A stretch of 64,000 nt of DNA from Eggerthella sinensis (GTDB lineage Bacteria; Actinomycetota; Coriobacteriia; Coriobacteriales; Eggerthellaceae): the NCBI RefSeq assembly GCF_003339815.1, contig NZ_PPTT01000006.1, positions 1 to 64,000 on the forward strand. The letters are read 5' to 3'. Of the stretch, positions 24,351 to 31,658 are shown piece after piece; position 1 is the stretch's first letter, and the number at the start of each line of letters is the position of its first letter. The translations under genes were made by a program, and so were the position numbers. The notes under the pieces are model-generated. The model worked only from the letters and a program-made list of their open reading frames with translations. It was not told the DNA's origin and searched no databases.

Positions 24351-24373
24351 GGGGATATCCTGACGCGATCTTT
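24351..24373 (+). promoter_or_regulatory. Leader block of cluster C shared with clusters A and B
   Basis: GGGGATATCCTGACGCGATC followed by TTTGGAGGAGGAGAG and the ATG matches the cluster B leader at 4755-4787 with only a few changes. This is the strongest similarity between the non-coding regions of the two operons. Confidence 0.45.
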
Positions 24374-24385
24374 GGAGGAGGAGAG

Positions 24386-26869
24386 ATGTCAGGAGCAACC
24401 GGCTCGCATGGCGGGCTTACACGCAGAAGCTTCCTGAAAACAACCGGTGCCGTAGCGGGTGTAGCCGCTGTGTCTGGTACGGCTGCGCCAACGCTGCAGG
24501 CTTTGGCGGCAGAACCCGTTGCCAAGCAGGGTTCCGGAGACGAAGAGTTATTCAGCTGCATGTGCCGTTCCAATTGCATGGGATCATGTCGTTATCATGC
24601 GCATGTGCGCGATGGCAAGCTTATGAAGCTCACGCCGGCGGATTATCCGGTCGAGGGATATCGTGGCAGTTGCTTGAAAGGGCTCGCATACGTCGAACGC
24701 ATCTATAGCCCTACACGGGTGAAGTATCCCATGCGGCGCGCGGGGGAACGCGGGGCCGATCAGTGGGAACAGATCAGCTGGGATGATGCTATCAAGGAGA
24801 TCGCCTCTAAACTGACGGAAATCAGCGAGAAGTACGGTCCGAAAGCCGTGGTCTTCGATTCTGCTTCGGGTCAGTACGGATTCTTGAACGGTATCTACAA
24901 CCCGTTCGGGCGCCTTTCGGGTGTAATGGGTGCGACGAAACTTGCGGTTAGCTACGACTATGCCGCTGGCCACGGAATCGATCGCGTGCTGGGCACGGGG
25001 GACTGGTCGTACTGTAACGAACCGAACAGCGTGATGGACTCATCGCTCGTGGTTGTCTGGGGAACCAACCCCGTGTTATGCGCGCCGCAGAACTGGCGCT
25101 GGATTCAGTGGGCTCGCGAGAAAGGCACCCGCGTCATCGACATCGACCCCATCAAATCCGCTACGGCTCATCGGGCCGACGAGTGGATACCGGTGACACC
25201 GGGCCACGACGGTTACATGGCGCTCGCGATGTGCAACCACCTCATCGAGCACGATCTTATCAACACTGAGTTCCTCATGAAGCAGAGTACGGCGTGCTTC
25301 CTCGTGCGTCGCGATACGCTGAGGCATCTGCGCAAGAGCGACTACGAGGAAGTTCCGACCGATCCTGCCACCAAGAAGCCTATCGACGATTTCTATGTTT
25401 GGGACAACGCAAGGGGAGATATCGCTCTGGTTGGCGAAGCTCAGGATCCGGCGATGGAAGGCTCTTTCACGACATCCGACGGCATCGAGGTTGATACTGC
25501 GTACTCGCTGCTCAAGAAGCAGTTGGAACAGTACAGCGTCTCGAAGGCGAGCGAGCTTACCGGCGTGCCCGAGGACCGTATCGTGAAGCTTGCCGAAGAA
25601 TTCGCGGGAGAGCGAGCTGTGTCCGTCAACATCACGTATGGTCTTGATCACTATGTGAACGGCTATCAGAACACGTGGGCCATCGCCATGCTCCTCGCGC
25701 TGACGGGTCAGTGCTGCCGCGACGGTGCCGGATTCACCGGCGTATTCACTGCGACATACTCGCCCAATACCCTTGCCATCTGGGCGGGGACGCCTGAGTT
25801 CAAGGAATTGAACTCCCAGATACCCAATGGCTTGGCGGCTGAAGTCTTCGGCACGCAGAAGCTTGAGGGCAAGGACTATCCAGCGAAGGCCATGGTCTCC
25901 TACTGCTCGAGCCTTTTGAGCAATCAGCCCTCTCAAAAGGAATGGATGGAGAAAGTGCTTCCCAATATCGAGTTTTGGGTAGTGCTTGATACGGAAATGC
26001 ACGACTCTGCCCGGTATGCCGACATCGTTTTGCCCGTTGCATCGTGGTATGAAAAAGAAGATGTGCGTGTTGCATACAATAACCCGTACATGACCATTAA
26101 CGAGAAGGCCATCGAACCGCTCTACGAGTCGAAGCCCGAGTGGGAGATTGCCGGGCTCATCGGTCGTGCGATGGGCTACGAGAAGTCGTTCCCGGCCGAC
26201 TGGGGTCCCGACGACTGGATGAACCTTCTGTTCACCGATGAGGTTTCCAAGAAACGCGGCTTTACGCTCGATCGTCTGAAAGAAGAGAAAGTCATTCAAT
26301 TCACGACAACAGCCGAAGGGGAACCCCACATCAGGGGTAAGAGCGCACCGCTTCCCACCGAATCGAAGCGCGTTCAGCTGTACTGCGAGAACCCGAAACC
26401 GCGTTTGAACTGGGGGCAGGATCTTTCGGAACGCGAGCCGCATGAGCATATCGTCTACTACCAGCCGCCCGAGGAGGCCGGTGCCGACAACCCGCTTGCC
26501 GAGAAGTATCCGCTCGTGTACATCCAGGAGCATTCGCGTTTCCGCGTGCATATCCAATGGTGGGAGACTCCGCTGCTCCGCGAGCTCGATCCCGAACCGC
26601 TCGCGAAGGTGAACAGCGCCGATGCCGAGGCGCGAGGCGTGAAGAACGGCGACATCGTCGAGGTATTCAACGATCGAGGCCATGCGGTGCTCAAGTGCCT
26701 CGTCGACGAGTCCATCGCTCCGGGGGTCATTTCCATCCCGAAGGGTTGGCAGAGGAACCAGTTCATCGAGGGAAGCTATCAAGAGATGACGCAACCGAAA
26801 ATCGATCCATATCCTGCGGCGTCTTCTTTCTATGACAGCCGAGTCGATTTCAGGAAGTGGGAGGGCTAA
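24386..26869 (+). CDS. Tat-exported molybdopterin (bis-MGD) oxidoreductase, catalytic subunit, cluster C (DmsA-like)
   Basis: An 827-residue DMSO reductase superfamily enzyme, closer to classical DmsA than the A and B enzymes (YSPTRVKYPMRRAGERG and ISWDDAIKEIASKL). The Tat motif TRRSFLK is at 12-18 with cleavage probably after ALAA (about 39-42). Iron-sulfur ligands are Cys60, Cys64, Cys68 and Cys96 (CLKG); Cys58 is extra. The cofactor-binding C-terminal domain includes NGDIVEVFNDRGHAV. GGAGGAGGAG precedes the ATG. Codon use is visibly less GC-rich than the neighbouring genes, which suggests a separate origin. The substrate (S- or N-oxide, or another acceptor) is not evident. Confidence 0.92.
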   Translation: MSGATGSHGGLTRRSFLKTTGAVAGVAAVSGTAAPTLQALAAEPVAKQGSGDEELFSCMCRSNCMGSCRYHAHVRDGKLMKLTPADYPVEGYRGSCLKGLAYVERIYSPTRVKYPMRRAGERGADQWEQISWDDAIKEIASKLTEISEKYGPKAVVFDSASGQYGFLNGIYNPFGRLSGVMGATKLAVSYDYAAGHGIDRVLGTGDWSYCNEPNSVMDSSLVVVWGTNPVLCAPQNWRWIQWAREKGTRVIDIDPIKSATAHRADEWIPVTPGHDGYMALAMCNHLIEHDLINTEFLMKQSTACFLVRRDTLRHLRKSDYEEVPTDPATKKPIDDFYVWDNARGDIALVGEAQDPAMEGSFTTSDGIEVDTAYSLLKKQLEQYSVSKASELTGVPEDRIVKLAEEFAGERAVSVNITYGLDHYVNGYQNTWAIAMLLALTGQCCRDGAGFTGVFTATYSPNTLAIWAGTPEFKELNSQIPNGLAAEVFGTQKLEGKDYPAKAMVSYCSSLLSNQPSQKEWMEKVLPNIEFWVVLDTEMHDSARYADIVLPVASWYEKEDVRVAYNNPYMTINEKAIEPLYESKPEWEIAGLIGRAMGYEKSFPADWGPDDWMNLLFTDEVSKKRGFTLDRLKEEKVIQFTTTAEGEPHIRGKSAPLPTESKRVQLYCENPKPRLNWGQDLSEREPHEHIVYYQPPEEAGADNPLAEKYPLVYIQEHSRFRVHIQWWETPLLRELDPEPLAKVNSADAEARGVKNGDIVEVFNDRGHAVLKCLVDESIAPGVISIPKGWQRNQFIEGSYQEMTQPKIDPYPAASSFYDSRVDFRKWEG

Positions 26870-26872
26870 GAG

Positions 26873-27496
26873 ATGACGCACTATGGATTTGCCTTAGACG
26901 GGCAACGTTGCATCGGATGCCATACGTGCTCCGTCGCATGTCGTATCGAGAACAACCTGCCCCAGGGAACGTGGTGGAACCGCGCGCTTACTGACGGCGG
27001 CGAGGATATGGACACCCCCGCTGGCATCTTTCCTGACGTGAAGATGAGCTACCTTACCGTGGCTTGCCAGCACTGCGAGAACCCGGCGTGCGTGAAAGTG
27101 TGCCCGGTAGGTGCCACATACCGCGATGAAGAGACGGGTATCGTGCGCCAGGACTACGACAAGTGCATCGGTTGCCGCATGTGCATGTCGGCGTGCCCCT
27201 ATACGGGCGTGCGGTCGTTCAACTGGGAAGAGCCGAAGTTTACCATTGATTTCTCCGTCGGCGATGCGGACGTCCCCTCCCATCAGAAGCACGTGGTGGA
27301 GAAGTGCACGATGTGCTGGCATCGTTTGGCCAAAGGCGAGGAGCCTGCGTGCGTCGAGGTCTGTCCTGCCCGCGCTCGTTTTTGGGGTGACTTGGACGAC
27401 CCCGATTCCGAGGTGTCGCGTCTTGTGCGCGAGCGGGAGCATATGCGCTTGCTTGAGGATCGCGGTACCAATCCTTCCGTCTACTACCTCGTCTAG
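26873..27496 (+). CDS. 4Fe-4S ferredoxin electron-transfer subunit, cluster C
   Basis: A 207-residue four-cluster DmsB-type ferredoxin: CIGCHTCSVAC near the start, CQHCENPACVKVC, CIGCRMCMSAC, and CTMCWHRLAKGEEPACVEVC. The start ATG is three bases after the catalytic stop, so the two are tightly coupled. It keeps the less GC-rich codon style of the catalytic gene. It should connect the enzyme to the NrfD subunit encoded next. Confidence 0.92.
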   Translation: MTHYGFALDGQRCIGCHTCSVACRIENNLPQGTWWNRALTDGGEDMDTPAGIFPDVKMSYLTVACQHCENPACVKVCPVGATYRDEETGIVRQDYDKCIGCRMCMSACPYTGVRSFNWEEPKFTIDFSVGDADVPSHQKHVVEKCTMCWHRLAKGEEPACVEVCPARARFWGDLDDPDSEVSRLVREREHMRLLEDRGTNPSVYYLV

Positions 27497-27514
27497 GGAG
27501 ATAAGGAGACAATC

Positions 27515-28741
27515 ATGTCTGAGAATAACCAGGCGACAACGTCGCCTCAAGCTCCTGCTGCCAGATTCGGGGGCAAGGGGCTCAATATCGGCATCGCGGT
27601 GGCCGCGGTTGCCACCGTCGCGGGCATCGCGCTGTGGGTCGTGCAGCTTTCCGGCGGCCTCGTCCAGACCAACATGCGCAACTTCGACTCGTGGGGGCTC
27701 TACATCACGATGTTCATGTTCCTCGTAGGCCTGTCGGCCGGCGGCCTTATCATCTCGTCGGTGCCGCGCGCCTTCGGGATGCAGGGTTTCGGCGGCATCT
27801 CGAAGGTGGCCGTGTGGACCTCGATCTGCTGCACGGTGCTGGCCATCGGGTTCGTGGTGGTGGACCTCGGCCAGCCGATGCGCCTGTGGGAGCTGTTCGC
27901 GTACTCGAACCTCGGCTCGCCGCTGATGTGGGACATCATCGTGCTGGGCACGTACCTCATCCTGTCCGTCGTGTACCTGTGGGCCACCCTGCGCGCCGAG
28001 GCGGGCAAGGTGTCGGCCACCGCGCTGCGCGTCGTGTCGGTGATCGCGCTCGTGTGCGCCGTGCTCGTGCACTCCGTGACCGCGTGGATCTTCGGCCTGC
28101 AGCAGGCGCACGAGTTCTGGCACACCGCGCTTCTGGCGCCGTGGTTCGTGTCGAGCGCGCTCGTGTGCGGCGTGGCGCTCGTGCTTGTGGTGGTCATCGC
28201 CCTGCGCCGCGCGGGCTATATGGAGCTTGACCAGGCCAACGTGGTGAAGCTGGTGAAGATGCTGGGCGCCTTCGTGCTGGTGGACCTCTACTTCTTCGGG
28301 TGCGACCTGCTGACCTCCGCCTTCCCGGGCGGTTCGGGGGCCGAGGTGGCGGCCATGCTGACCTCCGGCCCGCTCGCGCCGTTCTTCTGGGTCGAGGTGG
28401 TTGGTTGCGCGCTGTGCGCCGTGGTGTGCTTCGTGCCGAAGTTGCGCACGAACCCGCTCATCGTGGCGGCGTCGCTGCTGGCCATCGTGGGCATCTTCTG
28501 CAAGCGCGTGCAGCTGCTCGTCGGCGGCTTCCAGCTGCCGAATCTGGACTACGCGGGCGTCATGACGCCGTACACGGTGACCGACTGGACCGCCGGCATG
28601 ACGGGCGCCTACCAAGGCATGGTGTACTTCCCGACGCCGCTCGAGTTCGGCCTCGTGCTGGGCGTGGTGGGCCTCGGAGCCCTCATGCTGCTCGTGGGCC
28701 TCAAGTATCTGCCCCTCAAGCCGACCGAGGCGTCTCACTGA
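27515..28741 (+). CDS. NrfD/PsrC-type integral membrane subunit, cluster C
   Basis: A 408-residue membrane protein with about ten helices, containing DSWGLYITMFMFLVGLSAGG and HSVTAWIFGLQQAHEFWHTAL, so it aligns with the A and B NrfD subunits. GATAAGGAG precedes the ATG. From about 27590 onward the codon use becomes much more GC-rich than in the two genes before it, so the operon appears mosaic. A GC-rich hairpin lies 15 bases after the stop. Confidence 0.9.
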   Translation: MSENNQATTSPQAPAARFGGKGLNIGIAVAAVATVAGIALWVVQLSGGLVQTNMRNFDSWGLYITMFMFLVGLSAGGLIISSVPRAFGMQGFGGISKVAVWTSICCTVLAIGFVVVDLGQPMRLWELFAYSNLGSPLMWDIIVLGTYLILSVVYLWATLRAEAGKVSATALRVVSVIALVCAVLVHSVTAWIFGLQQAHEFWHTALLAPWFVSSALVCGVALVLVVVIALRRAGYMELDQANVVKLVKMLGAFVLVDLYFFGCDLLTSAFPGGSGAEVAAMLTSGPLAPFFWVEVVGCALCAVVCFVPKLRTNPLIVAASLLAIVGIFCKRVQLLVGGFQLPNLDYAGVMTPYTVTDWTAGMTGAYQGMVYFPTPLEFGLVLGVVGLGALMLLVGLKYLPLKPTEASH

Positions 28742-28755
28742 CGCTGATCGGCCGC

Positions 28756-28782
28756 AAGGCGCCCGGGCCTCCCGGGCGCCTT
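28756..28782 (+). terminator. Strong intra-operon hairpin after the cluster C NrfD gene
   Basis: AAGGCGCCCGGG (28756-28767) pairs perfectly with 28771-28782 around the loop CCT. No T run follows, so full termination is unlikely; it may block mRNA decay or reduce expression of the downstream cytochrome genes. Confidence 0.45.
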
Positions 28783-28802
28783 CGATGGTATCGAGGTACG
28801 AC

Positions 28803-29162
28803 ATGGTAAGAAGAATCGTGATAACGGTGTTGTCGTTTGTCCTGGTGGGCATCTGCGTGTTCGCTGCCGGAGCCGTCTCCGACGTGTCGGTGGGGCTCCC
28901 TCGTCCCATCGAGGCGAACTCGCCATGCCCGGCCGCCGGGTGCGCGTCGGGAACGTGCCACGGCTTCGACAACGTGCCCGAGCCCGACGGCGTGCACGAG
29001 ATGGCGTGCCCCGAGGCCACGTGCGCGTCGGTCGAATGCCACGCCTGGGACGTCCTGACCACGCGCTACTACCAGCCTTCGGACGCGAGCTTGAACCTGT
29101 GGGTGCTCGCGCCGGTGGCGCTTGTGGCGGGGCTCGTGCTCATCGTGCGGAAGGTGGGGTGA
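28803..29162 (+). CDS. Small membrane-anchored protein with two CX4CH heme-like motifs
   Basis: A 119-residue protein with an N-terminal hydrophobic segment (about 4-25), an external central domain and a C-terminal helix (LNLWVLAPVALVAGLVLIV). The centre is a tandem repeat of about 27 residues: CPAAGCASGTCH (42-53) and CPEATCASVECH (69-80). Each contains C-x4-C-H, a rare variant of the c-type heme motif, plus an upstream Cys. GAGGT lies before the ATG at 28803, which is preferred over 28785. Placed between the NrfD gene and a cytochrome b-like gene, it may be a diheme electron carrier. Metal or iron-sulfur binding is an alternative. Confidence 0.62.
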   Translation: MVRRIVITVLSFVLVGICVFAAGAVSDVSVGLPRPIEANSPCPAAGCASGTCHGFDNVPEPDGVHEMACPEATCASVECHAWDVLTTRYYQPSDASLNLWVLAPVALVAGLVLIVRKVG

Positions 29163-29166
29163 GAAC

Positions 29167-29616
29167 GTGGACGGGAAGAATCTCGCCATCGACGTGGTGG
29201 CGCTCGTGGCGTACCTCGTGGTGGCGAACCCCGCGCTCACGGGGATTGGATTGCACGAGTGGCTGGGCCTCGGCGCGCTCGTCGTGCTGTTCGTCCACCT
29301 GCTGGTGCATGCCGACTGGTGCGTCGACGCCCTGCGCACGACGCTGCGCCGCCCGACGTGGGCGCGTACGGGCAACCTGGTGGTGGACGCGCTCATGCTG
29401 GTGACGCTCGTGGTGGTCGTGGTGTCGGGCCTGTTCGTGTCGGGGGCGGTGCTGCCGGCGTTCGGCCTGTACGCCGAGGGGTACTACTTCTGGGACCCGC
29501 TGCACGCGATAGCGGCGAAGGCCCTGCTCGCGCTGCTGCTGGTGCACGTGGTGGTGCACTGGAAGTGGTTCGCGAACGTGGCGAAGAGGGGAAGGAGCAA
29601 CCGGAATGAGTCGTGA
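29167..29616 (+). CDS. DUF4405/cytochrome b561-like membrane protein
   Basis: A 149-residue protein with four membrane helices. Histidines at the helix ends (LHEWLGLGALVVLFVHLLVH, then LHAIAAKALLALLLVHVVVHW) form the bis-His pattern expected for b-type heme, as in DUF4405 proteins. The start is GTG at 29167 after GGGGTGAG. It overlaps the next gene by 11 bases. It probably passes electrons between the quinone pool and the CX4CH protein encoded just upstream. Confidence 0.72.
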   Translation: MDGKNLAIDVVALVAYLVVANPALTGIGLHEWLGLGALVVLFVHLLVHADWCVDALRTTLRRPTWARTGNLVVDALMLVTLVVVVVSGLFVSGAVLPAFGLYAEGYYFWDPLHAIAAKALLALLLVHVVVHWKWFANVAKRGRSNRNES

Positions 29617-30460
29617 AGCCGAGTGGCAGGTTCGCGCCGCTGCCTGGGAGCTGCTGGCGCTGTCGCTGCGCTACCCGGACGAGGTGCTGGCCGAGGCGAT
29701 AGCGAGCGGCGAGTGGGAGGCGGCCGCCGCCGAGATCGCGGAGGCGCTGGGGATCGGCGAAGGGGAGGAGGGGGACGCGCTGGATGCGGCCCCGGCCCCG
29801 GGGCCCGCTCTGGCGTCCACGGCCCCCACTTCGGCGGCCACGGCGCCCACCCCTGCGTCCGCGGCCCCGGCCCCCACCATTGCGTCCGCGATGCGCCATG
29901 CGGACGCATGCGGCACTGCGGACGCAAGAGGAGGGGCCGCGCCTCTTGCGAGGCCCGCGCCGGACGCAATGAATGGGGGGCTTCCCGCGAGGCCCGCACC
30001 TCCCGCGCTCCTCCGCTCCCTGCGCGTCGAGGCGACGCGGCTCTTCGTGGGGGCTCCCGAGCCCGCGGTCTCGCCCTACGAGGGCGTCGCCCGCGCGCTC
30101 GCCGAGGGCGCGCGGCCCCTCCTGTTCGTCAACCCGCGCTCCATGGACGTCGAGCGCTTCGTGCGATCCTGCGGCCTGGGCCGCCCCGAGGGCGCCAACG
30201 AGCCGCTCGACCACGTCGCCGCCGAGTGCGAGCTCCTGTCCTACCTCGCCTCGCTGGCCGCCGGCGCCCCGGCGCCGGCGGGCGCGCCCTGCGGCGCGGC
30301 CCTGCCCGGCGGCTCCCCGCAGGCGGCCTACGCCGCCTTCCTCGACGCCCACGCCCGGCGATGGATGCCCGCCTTCGCCGCGGCCGTGCGCGCCGAGGCC
30401 CGCGCCCCCTTCTACGCCGCCGCCGCGCGCCTGCTCGCCGCCGTCGTCGAGCGCGGGTGA
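29606..30460 (+). CDS. TorD-like chaperone with a low-complexity insertion, cluster C
   Basis: A 284-residue TorD/DmsD-family protein, about 70 residues longer than the cluster B chaperone. Core features are AAWELLALSLRYPDEVLAEAI at the start, then VEATRLFVGAPEPAVSPYEG and LDHVAAECELLSYLASLAAG. Residues about 55-132 are an Ala/Pro-rich insert encoded by repeated words (TGCGTCCGC twice, GCGGACGCA twice in inverse orientation, GCGAGGCCCGC twice). The reading frame stays open through it. It is the last gene of cluster C and should assist maturation of the 24386 enzyme. Confidence 0.8.
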   Translation: MSREAEWQVRAAAWELLALSLRYPDEVLAEAIASGEWEAAAAEIAEALGIGEGEEGDALDAAPAPGPALASTAPTSAATAPTPASAAPAPTIASAMRHADACGTADARGGAAPLARPAPDAMNGGLPARPAPPALLRSLRVEATRLFVGAPEPAVSPYEGVARALAEGARPLLFVNPRSMDVERFVRSCGLGRPEGANEPLDHVAAECELLSYLASLAAGAPAPAGAPCGAALPGGSPQAAYAAFLDAHARRWMPAFAAAVRAEARAPFYAAAARLLAAVVERG

Positions 30461-30675
30461 CGCTCCCGGGCCGCGAAATGGCAAGAAATGACGCGATTGC
30501 GGCCCCGCTCGGCACCCCGCATCTCAGCGGAATCGCGCGACCTGGGGTTATGCGCGCACGCTTTCCGCATCTGAGCGCTGAATCGCCTGAAACCGCCCGA
30601 AATCGACCCCAAAACCCCGCAATCGCGTACATTTTTGCCACTAACAGGCGCTTATCCGTGCATCCGCCCCAAACA

Positions 30676-30755
30676 TGGCCAAAAATGGCGGCTGCGGCAA
30701 GGAGGATACGCGCACGGGGAGGGGTCCGCCTTACCGCAGCCGCCATTTTTGGCCA
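30676..30755. repeat. Intergenic inverted repeat of the TGGCC(A/G)AAAA family, copy 2
   Basis: Bases 30676-30697 pair perfectly over 22 bases with 30734-30755 (arm start TGGCCAAAAATGGCGGCTGC), and the stem continues inward with mismatches. The arm matches the element at 11842-11935. It could end transcription of cluster C. Confidence 0.75.
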
Positions 30756-30782
30756 AGAACCCTTCGTCCCCGACCATTCCTG

Positions 30783-30791
30783 TGATAGAAT
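30783..30791 (+). promoter_or_regulatory. Extended -10 promoter for the mntP leader
   Basis: TGATAGAAT fits the extended -10 form TG-n-TATAAT with one change. No good -35 is present, as is common for extended -10 promoters. Transcription would begin about 10 bases upstream of the riboswitch core. Confidence 0.4.
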
Positions 30792-30800
30792 AGCCCGCAT

Positions 30801-30997
30801 CCCGTGGGGGAGTAGTCGACGCCGAGAGGCGTGGCTGCGTCAACATACTGCTTCGATGAAGCTGGCGCATCCTGAAACGACAAGACTCGCGGTGTGGCGT
30901 ACTCGTCGCACCGCTCATGTGCAGCCGGCGCGTACGCGTCGGTATTTTTATGCCCGCAGCTTGGCGACGCTGCTGCGGGGGCGGCCAGGGGGGCCGC
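30801..30997 (+). ncRNA. yybP-ykoY manganese riboswitch upstream of mntP
   Basis: The conserved GGGGAGUAG core is at 30807-30815, followed by a hairpin (GACGCC-GAGA-GGCGU, about 30818-30831) and the conserved GGCUGCG at 30832-30838. The 3' half of the aptamer runs to about 30945. Between aptamer and start codon are two hairpins: CCCGCAGC (30953-30960) with 30972-30979, and GCGGCC (30981-30986) with 30992-30997, just before the AGAGGAA ribosome site. They likely form the expression platform. The downstream gene is the Mn exporter that this riboswitch class usually controls, which strongly supports the call. The aptamer boundaries are approximate. Confidence 0.85.
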
Positions 30998-31017
30998 GCT
31001 GAGACGAGAGGAATACC

Positions 31018-31599
31018 ATGGGATTCGTGGAACTGTTCTTGATCGCGGTGAGCCTGTCGATGGACGCGTTCGCCGTGTCGGTGTGCAAGGGCCTGTGCAT
31101 GAAACGGCTCGACGTGCGCCAGGCGGTGGTCATCGCGCTGTTTTTCGGCGGCTTCCAGGCGCTCATGCCGCTGGCGGGCTGGGCGCTCGGCACGCAGTTC
31201 GAGGCGCTCATCACGCCGGTGGATCACTGGATAGCCTTCGTGTTGCTGGGCATCATCGGCTCCAAGATGCTGTGGGACGCCTTCCACGAGGACGATCCCG
31301 AGGACTTGGCGTGCCCAACCGACGGCAAGCTCGACCTGCGCGAACTTGTGATGATGGCCATCGCCACGAGCATCGACGCGCTGGCCGTGGGCATCACGTT
31401 TGCGTTTCTGCGCGTGGACATCGCCGTGTCGGTGGGCCTCATCGGCATCACCACGTTCGTGCTGTCCATCGTGGGCGTGGCTGTGGGGCATCGCTTCGGG
31501 GCGAAGTACGAGAAGCCGGCCACCATCGTGGGCGGCATCGTGCTCATCCTCATCGGCCTCAAGATCCTGCTCGAGCACCTCGGCCTCATCGCCTTCTAG
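31018..31599 (+). CDS. mntP: Manganese efflux pump MntP
   Basis: A 193-residue protein with six membrane helices in two repeated halves. The family signatures SLSMDAFAVSVCKGL (first half) and ATSIDALAVGITFAFL (second half) give the paired acidic residues of the MntP (YebN) transport path. AGAGGAA precedes the ATG. Expression should rise with manganese through the riboswitch at 30801. A strong terminator follows 12 bases after the stop, so the gene is monocistronic. Confidence 0.93.
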   Translation: MGFVELFLIAVSLSMDAFAVSVCKGLCMKRLDVRQAVVIALFFGGFQALMPLAGWALGTQFEALITPVDHWIAFVLLGIIGSKMLWDAFHEDDPEDLACPTDGKLDLRELVMMAIATSIDALAVGITFAFLRVDIAVSVGLIGITTFVLSIVGVAVGHRFGAKYEKPATIVGGIVLILIGLKILLEHLGLIAF

Positions 31600-31611
31600 C
31601 CGCCAACGCAA

Positions 31612-31643
31612 GGAGGGCGCCCCACGGCGCCCTCCTCGTTTTT
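31612..31643 (+). terminator. Rho-independent terminator of mntP
   Basis: GGAGGGCGCC (31612-31621) pairs perfectly with GGCGCCCTCC (31626-31635) around a four-base loop and is followed by TCGTTTTT. It also lies just before the end of the convergent pheA gene. Confidence 0.92.
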
Positions 31644-31658
31644 CCACGATGCCCTTAC

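Larger units (their letters stand above)
24013..24385. other. 373-base intergenic region before cluster C
   Basis: This AT-richer, non-coding region holds a perfect parS site (24073-24088), a TTGATT box sharing ATTGATTGTC with the cluster B promoter (24179-24188), a TGTGAC-a-GTCACA palindrome (24207-24219), the GGCC-centred element (24220-24240) and the shared leader block (24351-24373). No gene was seen in it. Confidence 0.7.
30461..30800. other. Non-coding region after cluster C
   Basis: This region contains no credible gene. It holds short repeated words (AATCGC, CGCATCTCAGCG and CGCATCTGAGCG variants at about 30519-30580) and the inverted repeat at 30676-30755. A TG-extended -10 box (TGATAGAAT, 30783-30791) at its end probably drives the mntP leader. 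Confidence 0.55.

Noticed and set aside
29881-29908. Hairpin in the cluster C chaperone gene as a terminator or CRISPR-like repeat
   Set aside because: It lies inside an open reading frame, has no T tract, and the repeated words are too short and irregular for a CRISPR array.
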